DNA of 64,000 bases, taken from NCBI RefSeq assembly GCF_026460945.1, contig NZ_JAOVZV010000026.1, positions 1 through 64,000 on the forward strand, read 5' to 3'. The notes under the pieces were generated by a model that was not told the DNA's origin, ran no database searches, and saw only the letters and a program-made list of their open reading frames with translations. Of this stretch, positions 9,122 through 18,841 are shown piece by piece. The DNA is from Chryseobacterium luquanense. GTDB taxonomy: Bacteria > Bacteroidota > Bacteroidia > Flavobacteriales > Weeksellaceae. Numbering within the stretch: position 1 is the first letter of the stretch; each line of letters starts with the position of its first letter. A program made the position numbers and the translations under genes.

Positions 9122-9631
9122 TTATTTTATGATTGTAACCCTATTGGGTTGATCCTGAATTTTGGTAAAAACCAATTGATTGTTGTAAAGTACTCTTGAG
9201 ACTTCAAAAACATTAGCAGATGATCGGTAAAATATCTCGAGTCTGTCTAAAACTACAGGAGCATTCTGTGTATCAGACAATTTTTTGATTAAAGAAACTT
9301 CCAGATCAGATTTATAGATTTTACTTCCATCGGCTGCATCTTCTACAAATTCTCTGGTCGCTCCGGAAATATATTCTAAATTATAAATCGAATCGGTAAT
9401 AACTTCTTTACGAGACATACTTACTGGAGCATCGTCTTTAGGCGCTAATTCGTCATTGAAACCTACTGTCGTATAAGAACCAATTTTATTCGGAACCAAC
9501 AAATTATTACCCGAAGCATCCTGAATGTAGATGTTCATAATCTGGTCAATTTTCTGCAGAGAATCTTCATCACTTCCGCAGCTGAGAAGTGTAAGACCGA
9601 AAAGCATCAATAAGGGAAATAATTTCTTCAT
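9122..9631 (-). CDS. Small outer-membrane or periplasmic lipoprotein, unknown function
   Basis: About 169 residues. The start is placed at the ATG at 9631 because the two codons upstream (GTG, GTA) give only a slightly longer frame. MKKLFPLLMLFGLTLLSCGSDED is a lipoprotein signal with lipobox LLSC and acidic residues just after the cysteine, which in Bacteroidota can mark surface export. The mature part is probably beta-rich and has no motif I know. It lies 34 bases after the asparagine synthase stop codon, so it may be the last gene of the surface-polysaccharide operon. A cell-envelope role is only an inference. Confidence 0.75.
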   Translation of the reverse strand: MKKLFPLLMLFGLTLLSCGSDEDSLQKIDQIMNIYIQDASGNNLLVPNKIGSYTTVGFNDELAPKDDAPVSMSRKEVITDSIYNLEYISGATREFVEDAADGSKIYKSDLEVSLIKKLSDTQNAPVVLDRLEIFYRSSANVFEVSRVLYNNQLVFTKIQDQPNRVTIIK

Positions 9632-9665
9632 TACCACAAAGATAAAATATTAATGAAAAAGAAGT

Positions 9666-11567
9666 TTACTCATTTTCAAAATATTTCTGATACCAAAGTT
9701 CAAAAGTTACCAATTGCCAGATTTTCACACAGTCGTATTCATTTTTTTGATTACTCCACCACTCATCAATAACTTCAGAATTAAAAAAGCTTCTCTTCTT
9801 TAAACTTTCCAAATTCTCTACAATAAAAGCTCTGACTTTAGGTTCAGTCTTAATGAAATGCGATAAAGGAAAAGAAAATCCACGTTTTGGCATTTGTAAA
9901 ATCCGGGAAGGAAGATACTTTTCAGCAACTTTTCTTAACAATGGTTTATTTTGAATTCCGTTGTAGCGTAATTTTTCAGGTAAAGAAGAAATATAGTCGA
10001 TCAAATCGTTACTCAGATAAGGATAACGGAATTCTACCCCATATTTCATTGCACTTAAATCATCTCTGAAAACATGATGTGAAGACAAAGAATATTTCAT
10101 ATCATATTCAAAAAGTCCCTGATAATCTTTGGCTTCAGACAACTTTTTATTCTTTAAATCGGTTTGAATTGAATTAAAAATATTCTTCACAAAAACAGAT
10201 TTAGCTTCAAATGGTTTCATTCCGACCTGGCTCTGTCTGAAAAAATCCAGCATATCATCCTGAGAAAAGTAATTTTTAACTTTTTTAGAAAAATCATCAT
10301 TTGTGAAAATAAAATGACGGATAAAATTTAACTTCCTTATTGAAAGCCATTTATTCAGTTTCAAAGAATGGGAATATCCTGCAAAAAGTTCATCGGCACC
10401 GTTTCCGCTTAAAACAACTTTAAAACCAAGATTCTTTGCATATTCTGCAGCGTTCATCAACACTTCCAAACTGCTGTAAGGTTCTTCAAAATGCTGAATA
10501 TTTTCTTTTAATTGATTTAAAATTTCATCATCTGAAACTTTTTTAACATGATGTTCAATATCAATTTTTTCAGCTAACAAAGATGCATTTTCAACTTCAC
10601 TTTCTGAAAACTGATAAGAAATGGTGAATGCATTAATATCATCTTTAAAAGGTTTTGATTTCGCAGTAATCAATGTAGAATCGATTCCACCGCTCATCAT
10701 ACTTGTGACAGGAACGTCTGCAAAAAGCTGCTCTTTTACACTTTCAGAAAGGAGTTGATTGACTTTTGCAACCGCTTCTTCTTCCTTTATATTTTCATCT
10801 TGAACAGAAGGAAAACTCCAATAAAACTGTTTTGATGTCGTTAAATTATTTAAATCTAAACTTAAAAAAGAAGCCGGCTCTAAAGAAAATATATTCTGAA
10901 AACAGGTTTCCGCAGCTAAAGTGGTCTGAAAAAGAAAATTGGTATAAACTCCGTTCCAATTGATTTCAGGTTTGATGAATTCATTTTTCAGAATAGATTT
11001 TATTTCTGAAGCCCAAACTAAAACAGCATCATTTTTAAAATAAAATAAAGGTTTTAAACCGATTCTGTCTCTTCCAAGAATAAGTTTCTGCTCATTTAAA
11101 TCAATCAAGGCAATTGCAAACATCCCATCAAACTTAGAAAACATCTCAGTTCCCCACTCTTCGTAAGATTTTAAAATAACTTCCGTATCCGAATTGCTTA
11201 CAAACTGATAATTTAAATCTTCAAGTTCTTTTCTGATCTTTTTAAAATTATAAATCTCACCATTGAAAGTGATTGTAATTTTTTCATCGTCAGAAAGCAT
11301 CGGTTGATGACCTTTTTCAGACAAATCAAGAATCGAAAGTCGACGAAAACCTAAAGCAATTTTTGAAGAATTTTCATTTAGAACAGGAAAATTTTCTTTG
11401 ATTTTCTGTGTAGAATCATGTCCTGAGAAAGATTTGCCATAAAAGCCATCAGAAATCCAGAAACCTTCATCATCCGGACCCCGGTGACGGATTGCATTAT
11501 TCATCTCTAAAATATTTTTAGAAGAAATTTCTTTCTTAAATGAATAATAACCGCAGATTCCGCACAT
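9666..11567 (-). CDS. asnB: Asparagine synthase (glutamine-hydrolysing), AsnB type
   Basis: The 633-residue enzyme has a class II glutamine amidotransferase domain starting with the nucleophile Cys2 (MCGICGYY), with RHRGPDDEG at about residues 27-35 and FNGEIYN near 101. It is followed by the ATP-pyrophosphatase domain with the P-loop SGGIDS at 292-297. The reaction transfers glutamine ammonia to an aspartyl or similar carboxylate with ATP. It lies 3 bases after a flippase gene and next to a glycosyltransferase. In such clusters AsnB homologues often amidate a sugar or peptide in a surface polymer rather than make free asparagine; which applies here cannot be told from sequence alone. Confidence 0.92.
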   Translation of the reverse strand: MCGICGYYSFKKEISSKNILEMNNAIRHRGPDDEGFWISDGFYGKSFSGHDSTQKIKENFPVLNENSSKIALGFRRLSILDLSEKGHQPMLSDDEKITITFNGEIYNFKKIRKELEDLNYQFVSNSDTEVILKSYEEWGTEMFSKFDGMFAIALIDLNEQKLILGRDRIGLKPLFYFKNDAVLVWASEIKSILKNEFIKPEINWNGVYTNFLFQTTLAAETCFQNIFSLEPASFLSLDLNNLTTSKQFYWSFPSVQDENIKEEEAVAKVNQLLSESVKEQLFADVPVTSMMSGGIDSTLITAKSKPFKDDINAFTISYQFSESEVENASLLAEKIDIEHHVKKVSDDEILNQLKENIQHFEEPYSSLEVLMNAAEYAKNLGFKVVLSGNGADELFAGYSHSLKLNKWLSIRKLNFIRHFIFTNDDFSKKVKNYFSQDDMLDFFRQSQVGMKPFEAKSVFVKNIFNSIQTDLKNKKLSEAKDYQGLFEYDMKYSLSSHHVFRDDLSAMKYGVEFRYPYLSNDLIDYISSLPEKLRYNGIQNKPLLRKVAEKYLPSRILQMPKRGFSFPLSHFIKTEPKVRAFIVENLESLKKRSFFNSEVIDEWWSNQKNEYDCVKIWQLVTFELWYQKYFENE

Positions 11568-11570
11568 AAT

Positions 11571-12803
11571 TTAAAGCTTTTTAGATTCGTAAAAATACGC
11601 AAACATCGGCAAAATACCTGATAAACTGAGACAACCCAATGTCACATACGAGACACCAATTAACCCATATTGAGGAATAATTACATACAAACTTACAGAA
11701 GTGAGTAGCAGCATAAAAACTGAAATCACCAAATTCCAAATTGGCTTTCCGATCGAAGCGAGCATGTAGACAAACAAAACCCTGAATAAAAGAGATGCAA
11801 CCGCTCCACCAAGAAGTATCCTGTAAATCTCTGTGTTTTTGTACTGTGAGCCAAAAATTGACAGAATTTCGTTTTCAAAGAAAAAACCAATTCCTAAAAT
11901 GACAATACTTAGAATCGCAAAAAGCTTCCAGTAATTGAAAATAAAATGATATTGGTATTTTCTGTCTTTATGATGCTGACAAAGTTTAGGATATTCGGTC
12001 TGCATAAAAATAAAACCTAAAACCAAAATATTCATCGGAATCATCGAACTGACTTTATAGTTTGCCACATCATGATCGCCCATTAATAATCCGATAAAAA
12101 ATATATCAAGAATGAAAACGAGTTCACCGATTTGTGTAGTTAAAGCTGTCGTCCAGGAAAATCTCCAGAATTCTTTTGTCGTAAAATCTTTGAATTGATG
12201 TTTTTTTAAAGAAAAATTTAATTTAAAATCATAAAAAAACAGGAAGAATGGAGCGAGACATAAACTTGCAATAAACCCCTTCATTCCTGAAAAATGAGTC
12301 ATAACAACTCCTAAAATCAGTGCAGCCACCGAAAGAAAAATATCGAGTTTCGCGAAAGACTGATTATCATGTTGAGCTCGATATTCTGCTTTTTTTTGTT
12401 CGACAAGATAAATTCCTAAAAACCGAATGCTGAAAAGTGCGATGAGTTCTATTTTTGAAATTTCATTCCAATACAGCAACAACGCTGCTGAAAACATGAT
12501 TCCGGTTAGAACACAATTGTAAATCAGACCGTAAGAAAATGCGTACCTGAATAATATTGTTTTAGATTTTTCATCTTTTATAACAGATCCGAACCTCAAA
12601 ACTCCCTGTGAAGCGCCAAAACCCGAAAATGCGAGAAAAATTGTAAGAAAATTGAGCCCAAAGGTGACAACACCAAAATCTTCTTTGGTTAAAATCCTAG
12701 CAACAAATATGGTGAGCAGAAAAGCAGAAAGCCTTGAAATGAGAAGTGATGAGCCCACCCAAATTCCTTTTTTTGCAATAAAATCCTGTATGAAAGCTTT
12801 CAT
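11571..12803 (-). CDS. Polysaccharide flippase (Wzx/MATE-like oligosaccharide exporter)
   Basis: The 410-residue protein has about 12 hydrophobic segments spread along its length and starts with the typical GSSLLISRLSAFLLTIFVARILTKEDFG pattern, shown here in parts (LLISRLSAFLLTIF, ARILTKEDFG). This marks the polysaccharide-biosynthesis exporter group of the MOP superfamily. It should move lipid-linked oligosaccharides across the inner membrane. Its start overlaps the end of the glycosyltransferase gene by 4 bases (12800-12803) and asnB follows after 3 bases, so translation is probably coupled. The sugar carried is unknown. No polymerase gene is obvious nearby, although the membrane protein at 14439 is a candidate partner. 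Confidence 0.88.
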   Translation of the reverse strand: MKAFIQDFIAKKGIWVGSSLLISRLSAFLLTIFVARILTKEDFGVVTFGLNFLTIFLAFSGFGASQGVLRFGSVIKDEKSKTILFRYAFSYGLIYNCVLTGIMFSAALLLYWNEISKIELIALFSIRFLGIYLVEQKKAEYRAQHDNQSFAKLDIFLSVAALILGVVMTHFSGMKGFIASLCLAPFFLFFYDFKLNFSLKKHQFKDFTTKEFWRFSWTTALTTQIGELVFILDIFFIGLLMGDHDVANYKVSSMIPMNILVLGFIFMQTEYPKLCQHHKDRKYQYHFIFNYWKLFAILSIVILGIGFFFENEILSIFGSQYKNTEIYRILLGGAVASLLFRVLFVYMLASIGKPIWNLVISVFMLLLTSVSLYVIIPQYGLIGVSYVTLGCLSLSGILPMFAYFYESKKL

Positions 12804-13921
12804 GATTGCAGGACCTCACGATAGTTTTTATCAAATTTTTCTGAAATCGCTTTTTTGCCAAAAGTTTTTACGGCATAAAGATGCATTTCATCAGTTGGTG
12901 CAATTTCAGTTTTATATTGAAGATAGTTTTCTAATGCTTTATAAAGACTTTCAGAATCCTCTTTTTCAATTAAAACCCCAAATTTATCCGGAAAAAATTC
13001 AGAAATCCCACCTACATCAGAACTGAAAACAAATAAGCCCACACTCATGGATTCACTGATTACACAAGGCTGATTTTCATACCTGCTGAACAAAACAAAA
13101 GCATCATGATCTTTCATTTTCTTGGCTACTTCCGCATGAGAAAGTGTAGAAAAATAATTTATTTTATCAACTAAATCATGTTTATGTATAAAATCAGCGA
13201 TAGGTTTAGTGTCGCCATCTCCGCCAATGGAAAGTTCAAATTCGTATCCATTTTTATGCAGTTTCAGAAAAACATCCAAAATAGCCGGAATATTTTTCAT
13301 GTAAGTCAGGCTTGATATATGGAGAAATTTGGTTCTTTTCCCGTCATCATTCCTGAGTTTAAAAACATCAGTATCTACAACATTTGGAATTATTTCTATG
13401 GGCGTTTTTACTCCATTATTTCTGATTCCTCTTTCGAGTCTTTCACAAACAGGTAAAATTTTTGACGCATTGTTACCAATAACTTTTGCAATAAAATTTC
13501 CCACGAAACCTAAAGAATCTGAAGCATTTTCCTGAAATGCAGTCCAATGTTCGGTAATAACATAGGGAATCTTAAATTTCTTCTTTAAATAGACCGCAAA
13601 AAGCATCGAATTGTGCATTACATTGGCATGAACTACATCAGGTTTTCTCATTTTTGAAAATCCTAATTGGTAAGATTTCATACGACGGTAAAAATTCTGA
13701 ATCGGATTCTTTGAATTTTTATAATATATAATTAAGGTTCTGATCCCATTAATAATATTCTCTTCTACTCTATACTTTTCTTTCTGATAAAAATCTCCGA
13801 TGGAATGCAATATTTCAACGTCGTTCAGAAGAGCTGCTGCTTCGGCATGACGTTGTACAAAATTCCCATTTGTAGGCTCTACCTCACTTGGAAACCACGA
13901 AGAAATAAAGAGTATTTTCAA
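12800..13921 (-). CDS. Glycosyltransferase, GT4/GT1-type fold
   Basis: The 373-residue protein has the GT-B layout. The N-terminal domain begins KILFISSWFPSEVEPTNGNF with PDVVHANVMH at about 94-103. The C-terminal donor domain has LHISSLTYMKNI, followed by ELSIGGDGD and the acidic segment VLFSRYENQPCVISESMS. This last part is the E-x7-E signature region of retaining GT4 enzymes such as those using UDP- or GDP-sugars. It is probably a cytosolic, membrane-associated enzyme that builds the oligosaccharide exported by the adjoining flippase. It overlaps that flippase by 4 bases and starts 5 bases after the gene upstream. Substrate not predictable. Confidence 0.9.
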   Translation of the reverse strand: MKILFISSWFPSEVEPTNGNFVQRHAEAAALLNDVEILHSIGDFYQKEKYRVEENIINGIRTLIIYYKNSKNPIQNFYRRMKSYQLGFSKMRKPDVVHANVMHNSMLFAVYLKKKFKIPYVITEHWTAFQENASDSLGFVGNFIAKVIGNNASKILPVCERLERGIRNNGVKTPIEIIPNVVDTDVFKLRNDDGKRTKFLHISSLTYMKNIPAILDVFLKLHKNGYEFELSIGGDGDTKPIADFIHKHDLVDKINYFSTLSHAEVAKKMKDHDAFVLFSRYENQPCVISESMSVGLFVFSSDVGGISEFFPDKFGVLIEKEDSESLYKALENYLQYKTEIAPTDEMHLYAVKTFGKKAISEKFDKNYREVLQS

Positions 13922-13926
13922 AAAAA

Positions 13927-14415
13927 TTATTTTATCGTAACAGCCCAGCTTTTGTTAAATGGCAAAAGGAAATTTCCTAAAAACTCAAGATAGGTATTTT
14001 TAGAAAAATCGAAAACTTCAATCTCTTTTGAGAGTTCACCGTTTCTGATTTGATTTTTAAAATCTATTAACTTTAGCGTTTTTACTTCGCCATTTTCTAC
14101 AAAACTGGCTTTCATTCTGTCGAACAATCCCAATTGATATTCTGCATCAATTTCTCTCATTATTTTACCTAAAGCATCGATACTGCATCCTGAAGCCATT
14201 TCTTTTTCTTCATCTACACAGATAATGATAAACTGATTTTTTTCGATTTTAAACGATGAGGAAAGTGGTTTTCCGTGCGCTGCCCAACCTGCTAAAAAGT
14301 CGTATAATTTTTCGGTAATTACCTTAGCTTCTTTTGTACTAAAAGGTCTCGAGGCTGGATATATGATAACTCTGTAATCGTTTGCTTCAACAATATTAGA
14401 TTCTTCAATTTTCAT
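13927..14415 (-). CDS. Conserved 162-residue protein of unknown function
   Basis: Small soluble protein beginning KIEESNIVEANDYRVIIYPA. I recall Flavobacteriia homologues carrying the label 'ABC transporter ATPase', but there is no Walker A, Walker B or signature motif here, so I do not accept that label. The pattern of alternating strands and helices (YRVIIYPASRPFS, FIIICVDEEKE, IDALGKIMREID) suggests a small alpha/beta domain. It has no signal peptide and is tightly packed between the membrane protein (23 bases upstream) and the glycosyltransferase (5 bases downstream), so it is co-transcribed with cell-surface genes. Its role is unknown. Confidence 0.7.
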   Translation of the reverse strand: MKIEESNIVEANDYRVIIYPASRPFSTKEAKVITEKLYDFLAGWAAHGKPLSSSFKIEKNQFIIICVDEEKEMASGCSIDALGKIMREIDAEYQLGLFDRMKASFVENGEVKTLKLIDFKNQIRNGELSKEIEVFDFSKNTYLEFLGNFLLPFNKSWAVTIK

Positions 14416-14438
14416 TTTGCATAAATTAAAGTATAAAA

Positions 14439-15569
14439 TTACGCAATTTTCCTGAGTTTAAAACCATCATATTTTTTGCTTAAAACGTAAAGAAGAACCA
14501 TAAAAAGTAAGACTACAAATCCCAAAAAGAATCTCAAAGTCCCACCATCAGGAAAGAAAACAAATTTTATATAAATATTTGCAAAAAACAAAATTGCCAA
14601 AATCCTCATCCACAAGTCTTTTGAAAAATAGAAAATCAAGAAAACCAAAACGAAAGAAACCAGTGTTATTCTTTTAAAATTGATCAATTTAAAAATTAAA
14701 ATATCCCAATATTGTTTAAAAGTAAAATCTGCTTTTTCGGCTGATATAACAACTCTTCTTGAGATAAAACTGTCATAAAAAACATCTTTCCAACCTGGAT
14801 AATGATGTATTTTAATAATAAAAATATAAATTGAAACGAAAAGGAAACCTTGTAAAATTAAGTGGTAATTGATTTTTTTTGACTCATTAAAATATTCATA
14901 TATGAAACGAACAAACAGAAAGCTCAATGCAAATAAAATATAATCAGGTCGTATTAAAACACAACACAGCAAAAAGACAAATTGAATTAAGCTACTTCTC
15001 TTTTGCAAAACACTTATTACAAAAAGCATCATGAACACAAGCAAAAACATATCGGGTGTAGGATTTTCTGCCATTCCTCTCATAGCGGGAATCCACATCA
15101 CAAAAAGTGACAGAACCGGAGCGATAAAATAATTATCTGGAAAAAAATATTTCAGAAATAAAAACAGAAGAATTCCGGAAATAAAATAAGCAATAATATT
15201 GACTAACAATACAGAAGAAGGTCCCGAAAACCCGCATTTATACAAAACATACACTGCAGCATTAAAGCCAACTTTTATTTTATAATAAGGAATTTGTTCA
15301 GAAAATGCGCTGTAATTTTTCTCGAAAACTTTATTGGGTAAATTTAAACCCACAATATCGCTGTACTTTTCTTGCGGAGCTTCCCTTTTCATACTGGAAT
15401 AAGTAAGCTCATGTACTTTTTGAGGATGATCAGGATAATCCCAAGAGTAAATACTGCCCAAATAACCAGGCATATCCCAATCGTAAACTCTATTTTGATA
15501 ACAGGAATAAGTAAGAAAACTTAGTCCAAGAATAAATAAAAGAAAGGATAAACCCCATTTTAATTTCAT
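14439..15569 (-). CDS. Multi-pass membrane protein, GT-C/mannosyltransferase-like
   Basis: About 376 residues from the ATG at 15569; the codon two places upstream is GTG and makes a less likely start. There are about nine or ten membrane segments, and a long loop after the first one carries the acidic pair YDWDMPGY at about residues 28-35. An early periplasmic acidic motif after membrane segment 1 is typical of GT-C enzymes that use polyprenyl-phosphate sugars, so a lipid-linked glycosyltransferase or polymerase role is plausible. Its place directly upstream of the glycosyltransferase, flippase and asnB supports this. No named family was recognised, so the call rests on topology and context. 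Confidence 0.6.
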   Translation of the reverse strand: MKLKWGLSFLLFILGLSFLTYSCYQNRVYDWDMPGYLGSIYSWDYPDHPQKVHELTYSSMKREAPQEKYSDIVGLNLPNKVFEKNYSAFSEQIPYYKIKVGFNAAVYVLYKCGFSGPSSVLLVNIIAYFISGILLFLFLKYFFPDNYFIAPVLSLFVMWIPAMRGMAENPTPDMFLLVFMMLFVISVLQKRSSLIQFVFLLCCVLIRPDYILFALSFLFVRFIYEYFNESKKINYHLILQGFLFVSIYIFIIKIHHYPGWKDVFYDSFISRRVVISAEKADFTFKQYWDILIFKLINFKRITLVSFVLVFLIFYFSKDLWMRILAILFFANIYIKFVFFPDGGTLRFFLGFVVLLFMVLLYVLSKKYDGFKLRKIA

Positions 15570-15600
15570 AAACACAAGATTTATCCTTTCAGGAAAACTT

Positions 15601-16386
15601 TTATAGATCTTCAGCTTCTGCCAAAAGTTCTACAATATCTTTTACTTCTACTTCGTGATTTTTATTAAAATGCTTCACACCATCTGTTAACATCGTATTG
15701 CAGAAAGGACAACCTGTTGCAATCACTTTGGGCTCGAAAGATAAAGCCTCTTCAGTTCTTTCAATATTGATGTCTTTATTCCCTTTTTCAGGTTCTTTAA
15801 ACATCTGTGCTCCACCCGCTCCACAACAAAGACCATTGGTTTTGCAACGCTTCATTTCAATTAATTCGGCATCAAGTTTTTCCAAGAGTTCTCTTGGAGC
15901 TTCATACTCACCGTTTGCTCTTCCCAAATAACATGGGTCATGAAAAGTAATTCTTCTGCCTTTGAAAGTTCCGCCTTCAATTTTCAACCTGCCTTCATTC
16001 ATCAATTGTCTTAAAAACTGAGTGTGATGAATTACTTCATAATTCCCGCCTAAATTCGGATATTCATTTTTAAGTGTATTAAAACAGTGCGGACAAGCCG
16101 TAACGATTTTTTTCACGTCGTAAGCATTCAGAACTTCAATGTTTGTCATGGCCATCATCTGGAAAACAAACTCGTTTCCTGCACGTTTTGCGGGATCACC
16201 GGTACAGCTTTCTTCCTGTCCTAAAACAGCAAATTCAACTCCTATTTTATTTAAAATTTTGCAGAAAGCTTTGGTTATTTTTTTGGCTCTGTCATCGAAA
16301 CTTCCAGCACATCCTACCCAGAAAAGAACTTCTGGAGATTTGCCTTCCATTGCGTATTCCGCCATTGTTTTTATATTGAAATCCAT
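15601..16386 (-). CDS. Cysteine-rich (Fe-S)-binding protein, CCG-domain oxidoreductase subunit
   Basis: The 261-residue protein has two CCG domains as in HdrB, GlpC and LutA. The first holds VGCAGSFDDR and CPHCFNTL (about residues 98-105), and the second holds NGLCCGAGGAQMF and TGCPFCNTMLTDG. These cysteines normally bind a non-cubane or [4Fe-4S] cluster that passes electrons to or from a disulfide or quinone. The gene lies 81 bases downstream of a membrane-bound ferredoxin-like protein; in Bacteroidota the two are usually neighbours and may work as a quinone-linked oxidoreductase. Electron donor and acceptor are unknown. Confidence 0.87.
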   Translation of the reverse strand: MDFNIKTMAEYAMEGKSPEVLFWVGCAGSFDDRAKKITKAFCKILNKIGVEFAVLGQEESCTGDPAKRAGNEFVFQMMAMTNIEVLNAYDVKKIVTACPHCFNTLKNEYPNLGGNYEVIHHTQFLRQLMNEGRLKIEGGTFKGRRITFHDPCYLGRANGEYEAPRELLEKLDAELIEMKRCKTNGLCCGAGGAQMFKEPEKGNKDINIERTEEALSFEPKVIATGCPFCNTMLTDGVKHFNKNHEVEVKDIVELLAEAEDL

Positions 16387-16467
16387 ATCAGCTTCAAATT
16401 TATCAATATAACATTGTAACAGTTTATCAATGATGTTACATCGCTATATTTATTATTGTTTGATTAA

Positions 16468-17799
16468 TTAGTCTTTTGCCCAATTCAGACGGTCAGCCTG
16501 ATTGTATTGCCAAGGTGCGGCATTGTTTTCTACGTTGGTCATCATCAGGTTTAATTCCTGTGGCGCTGCCGACTGTTCCATTACCAGGAATCTTCTCATT
16601 TCAAAAATAATAGATAGCGGATCTAAAAGTACCGGACAAGCCTGTGTACAAGCATTACAGGTTGTACAAGCCCAAAGTTCTTCTTTCGTGATATAATCAT
16701 TCAACAACTTTTTGCCGTCATCTTCAAACTTTCCGTTTTTATCAATATTTTTTCCAACTTCTTCCAAACGATCTCTGGTTTTCATCAAAATCAATCTCGG
16801 AGACAGTTTCTTGCCTGTAATATTTGCCGGACAAACCGAAGTACATCTTCCGCATTCTGTACAAGAATAGGCATTTAAAAGCTGAACCTGATTTAAATCA
16901 AAAATATCTTCTGCTCCAAATTTTGAAGGAGCTTCTTCCGCACCTTCTGCCGGTGCAGTATAAGGATCTGCATTCGGATCCATCATCAATTTGATTTCTT
17001 TGGTAACTGATTCAAGATTATTAAACTTTCCATACAAATCCAGATTTGCGTACCAAGTACTCGGAAAAGCAAGAATAATATGTAAATGTTTAGAATAATA
17101 AAGATAATTCATGAAGAACAAGATTCCCACAAAGTGAAACCACCATGCTCCTCTTTCAACAACTTCTAAAAATATATTGTCGAAACTGAAAATCTCTAAA
17201 AACGGAACTAAAGTTATTTGACTGATTGGAAAACTTCCATGCTCTTCTAAAACTCCTCTTTGCTGTAAAATGAAATCAGAAGAATTCATCGTGAAGAAAG
17301 CGACCATTAAAGCAAATTCGATAATTAAAATCCAGTTGGCATCATTTTTTGGCCATCCGAAAAGTTCTTTCATCGTTAATCTTTTCACTCCGTAAAAATT
17401 TCTACGGATAAAGAAAAGTACAACTCCAATAATTACTAAAAGTGCTAAAATTTCTAATGTTGCCGTAAAAAAGTTATAAAAAGTATGCCCGAAAATTGTT
17501 GCTAAAAAACGGTGAGTTCCGAAGATACCGTCAATAATGATTTCAATTAATTCGATATTAATAATAACAAAACCCACATAAACAAAAAGGTGAAGAATTC
17601 CCGCAATAGGTCTTGCAGACATTCTGCTTTGTCCCATTGCAACTCTTGCCATGGTTTCCCAGCGCTCAGCTTTTCTGTCACTTCTGTTGATTTCTCTTCC
17701 TAATCTGATGTTCCTGTAGATTTTCAGAAGACTTTTTCCAAATAATCCGAAACCTGCAATAAGTAAAATCAGGAATAATACATTATCAAGATACTGCAT
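16468..17799 (-). CDS. Membrane-bound (Fe-S) oxidoreductase subunit with two 4Fe-4S motifs
   Basis: The 443-residue protein combines an N-terminal membrane domain of about five or six segments, resembling the haem-binding NarI/DsrM-type domain, with a cytosolic dicluster ferredoxin region. The cluster motifs are CTECGRCTSVCP near residue 313 and CTTCNACTQACP near residue 378, giving eight ligands for two [4Fe-4S] clusters. It probably joins membrane quinones to the soluble CCG protein encoded next. It begins 10 bases after the MCE-protein gene, an arrangement I associate with Bacteroidota genomes. Physiological partner not known. Confidence 0.87.
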   Translation of the reverse strand: MQYLDNVLFLILLIAGFGLFGKSLLKIYRNIRLGREINRSDRKAERWETMARVAMGQSRMSARPIAGILHLFVYVGFVIINIELIEIIIDGIFGTHRFLATIFGHTFYNFFTATLEILALLVIIGVVLFFIRRNFYGVKRLTMKELFGWPKNDANWILIIEFALMVAFFTMNSSDFILQQRGVLEEHGSFPISQITLVPFLEIFSFDNIFLEVVERGAWWFHFVGILFFMNYLYYSKHLHIILAFPSTWYANLDLYGKFNNLESVTKEIKLMMDPNADPYTAPAEGAEEAPSKFGAEDIFDLNQVQLLNAYSCTECGRCTSVCPANITGKKLSPRLILMKTRDRLEEVGKNIDKNGKFEDDGKKLLNDYITKEELWACTTCNACTQACPVLLDPLSIIFEMRRFLVMEQSAAPQELNLMMTNVENNAAPWQYNQADRLNWAKD

Positions 17800-17809
17800 A
17801 GCGTAGATT

Positions 17810-18760
17810 TTAGTCTTTACTGTTCTTACCGAAAACTGAGAAATTGATGTATCTCTTAGGATTGGCTTTCATATCTTCAATTAAAGAATTCAAGTTGGTA
17901 GAAGCAGAATTCAGATTGTTATATAACTGATCGTCTTTCATGATTTTACCTAAACTTCCTTCGCCTTTGTCAATTCCAGAAACTACACTATTCAACTTAC
18001 CAACTGTTTGATCCAAATTAGCAATGGTTTGATTCAACTGTTTTGTATCAATACTTTCTGCAAGATTTCCGTATTTATCTAAGGTAACTTTACCACTTTT
18101 CATGGTAAGACTTGCCTCGTCTAAAACTTTCTGAAGTTTAGGATCGTTGTTTCCAACCAGTCTGTTTACGCTTCCCGCAGTTGTTTCTAATGCACCAACA
18201 GTTTTGTTTAAATTATGAAGCAAAGCTTTGATTTCTTCTCTGTTTTGAGCATTCATCACCATATTCGCATTTGCCATCAAAGAATCTACTCTATGCAAAA
18301 CAGTTTGCAACTGATCTTTTACCGGGCCAACCTGAGAAGAAAGACTGTTCATCATTCCCAATTTGAAAGCACCTTTTAAAGTATCTCCGTCTTTTGCAGT
18401 AGGACCGCCATAAAAAAGATTAACTCTCATCTCTTTACCGCCCATTAAACTAGGTTCAAAAATCTCAAGATTAGAGTTTTTTGAAAATTCAAAATTATCA
18501 TCAACAGTAATTTTAACAATAAAATGAATTTTTCCATCTTTAGATGTTTGAGGAAGGATTTTGTCAACCTGCCCTACTTTCAAACCATTAATGGAAACTG
18601 GGGAAGATTGTGTTAAACCTTCCACATTATCATATTTTGCGTAAAATATATTGTCGGTAGTAAAAAGGCTTCTACCTTTCATAAACTGAAATAAAATCAC
18701 GAAGCCAATAATGGCCAAAAGCGATATTAAACCAGCTTTTAATTCTTTACTGAATTTCAC
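17810..18760 (-). CDS. MCE/MlaD family lipid-binding protein
   Basis: The 316-residue protein has one N-terminal membrane anchor (LKAGLISLLAIIGFVILFQF, about residues 8-27), followed by an MCE domain (FYAKYDNVEGLTQSSPVSING ... KVGQVDKI) at about 40-120 and a long helical tail predicted to form coiled coils. MlaD-type proteins form a hexameric ring that shuttles phospholipids between the inner and outer membranes with an MlaE permease and MlaF ATPase. The MlaE/MlaF-like genes in this window are 15 kb away (33804-35371), so the complex, if it forms, is encoded at two loci. It probably starts the transcript that continues into the Fe-S genes. Confidence 0.9.
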   Translation of the reverse strand: MKFSKELKAGLISLLAIIGFVILFQFMKGRSLFTTDNIFYAKYDNVEGLTQSSPVSINGLKVGQVDKILPQTSKDGKIHFIVKITVDDNFEFSKNSNLEIFEPSLMGGKEMRVNLFYGGPTAKDGDTLKGAFKLGMMNSLSSQVGPVKDQLQTVLHRVDSLMANANMVMNAQNREEIKALLHNLNKTVGALETTAGSVNRLVGNNDPKLQKVLDEASLTMKSGKVTLDKYGNLAESIDTKQLNQTIANLDQTVGKLNSVVSGIDKGEGSLGKIMKDDQLYNNLNSASTNLNSLIEDMKANPKRYINFSVFGKNSKD

Positions 18761-18841
18761 TTGTTAAATTTTTTCTAATGTTAGCAAATATAGTACATTT
18801 TAAATTAATGTATCTCTTTATTGCTCTGCGTTAAATACAAA

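Noticed and set aside
13927-14415. ABC transporter ATPase label
   Set aside because: No Walker A, signature or Walker B motif in the translation.
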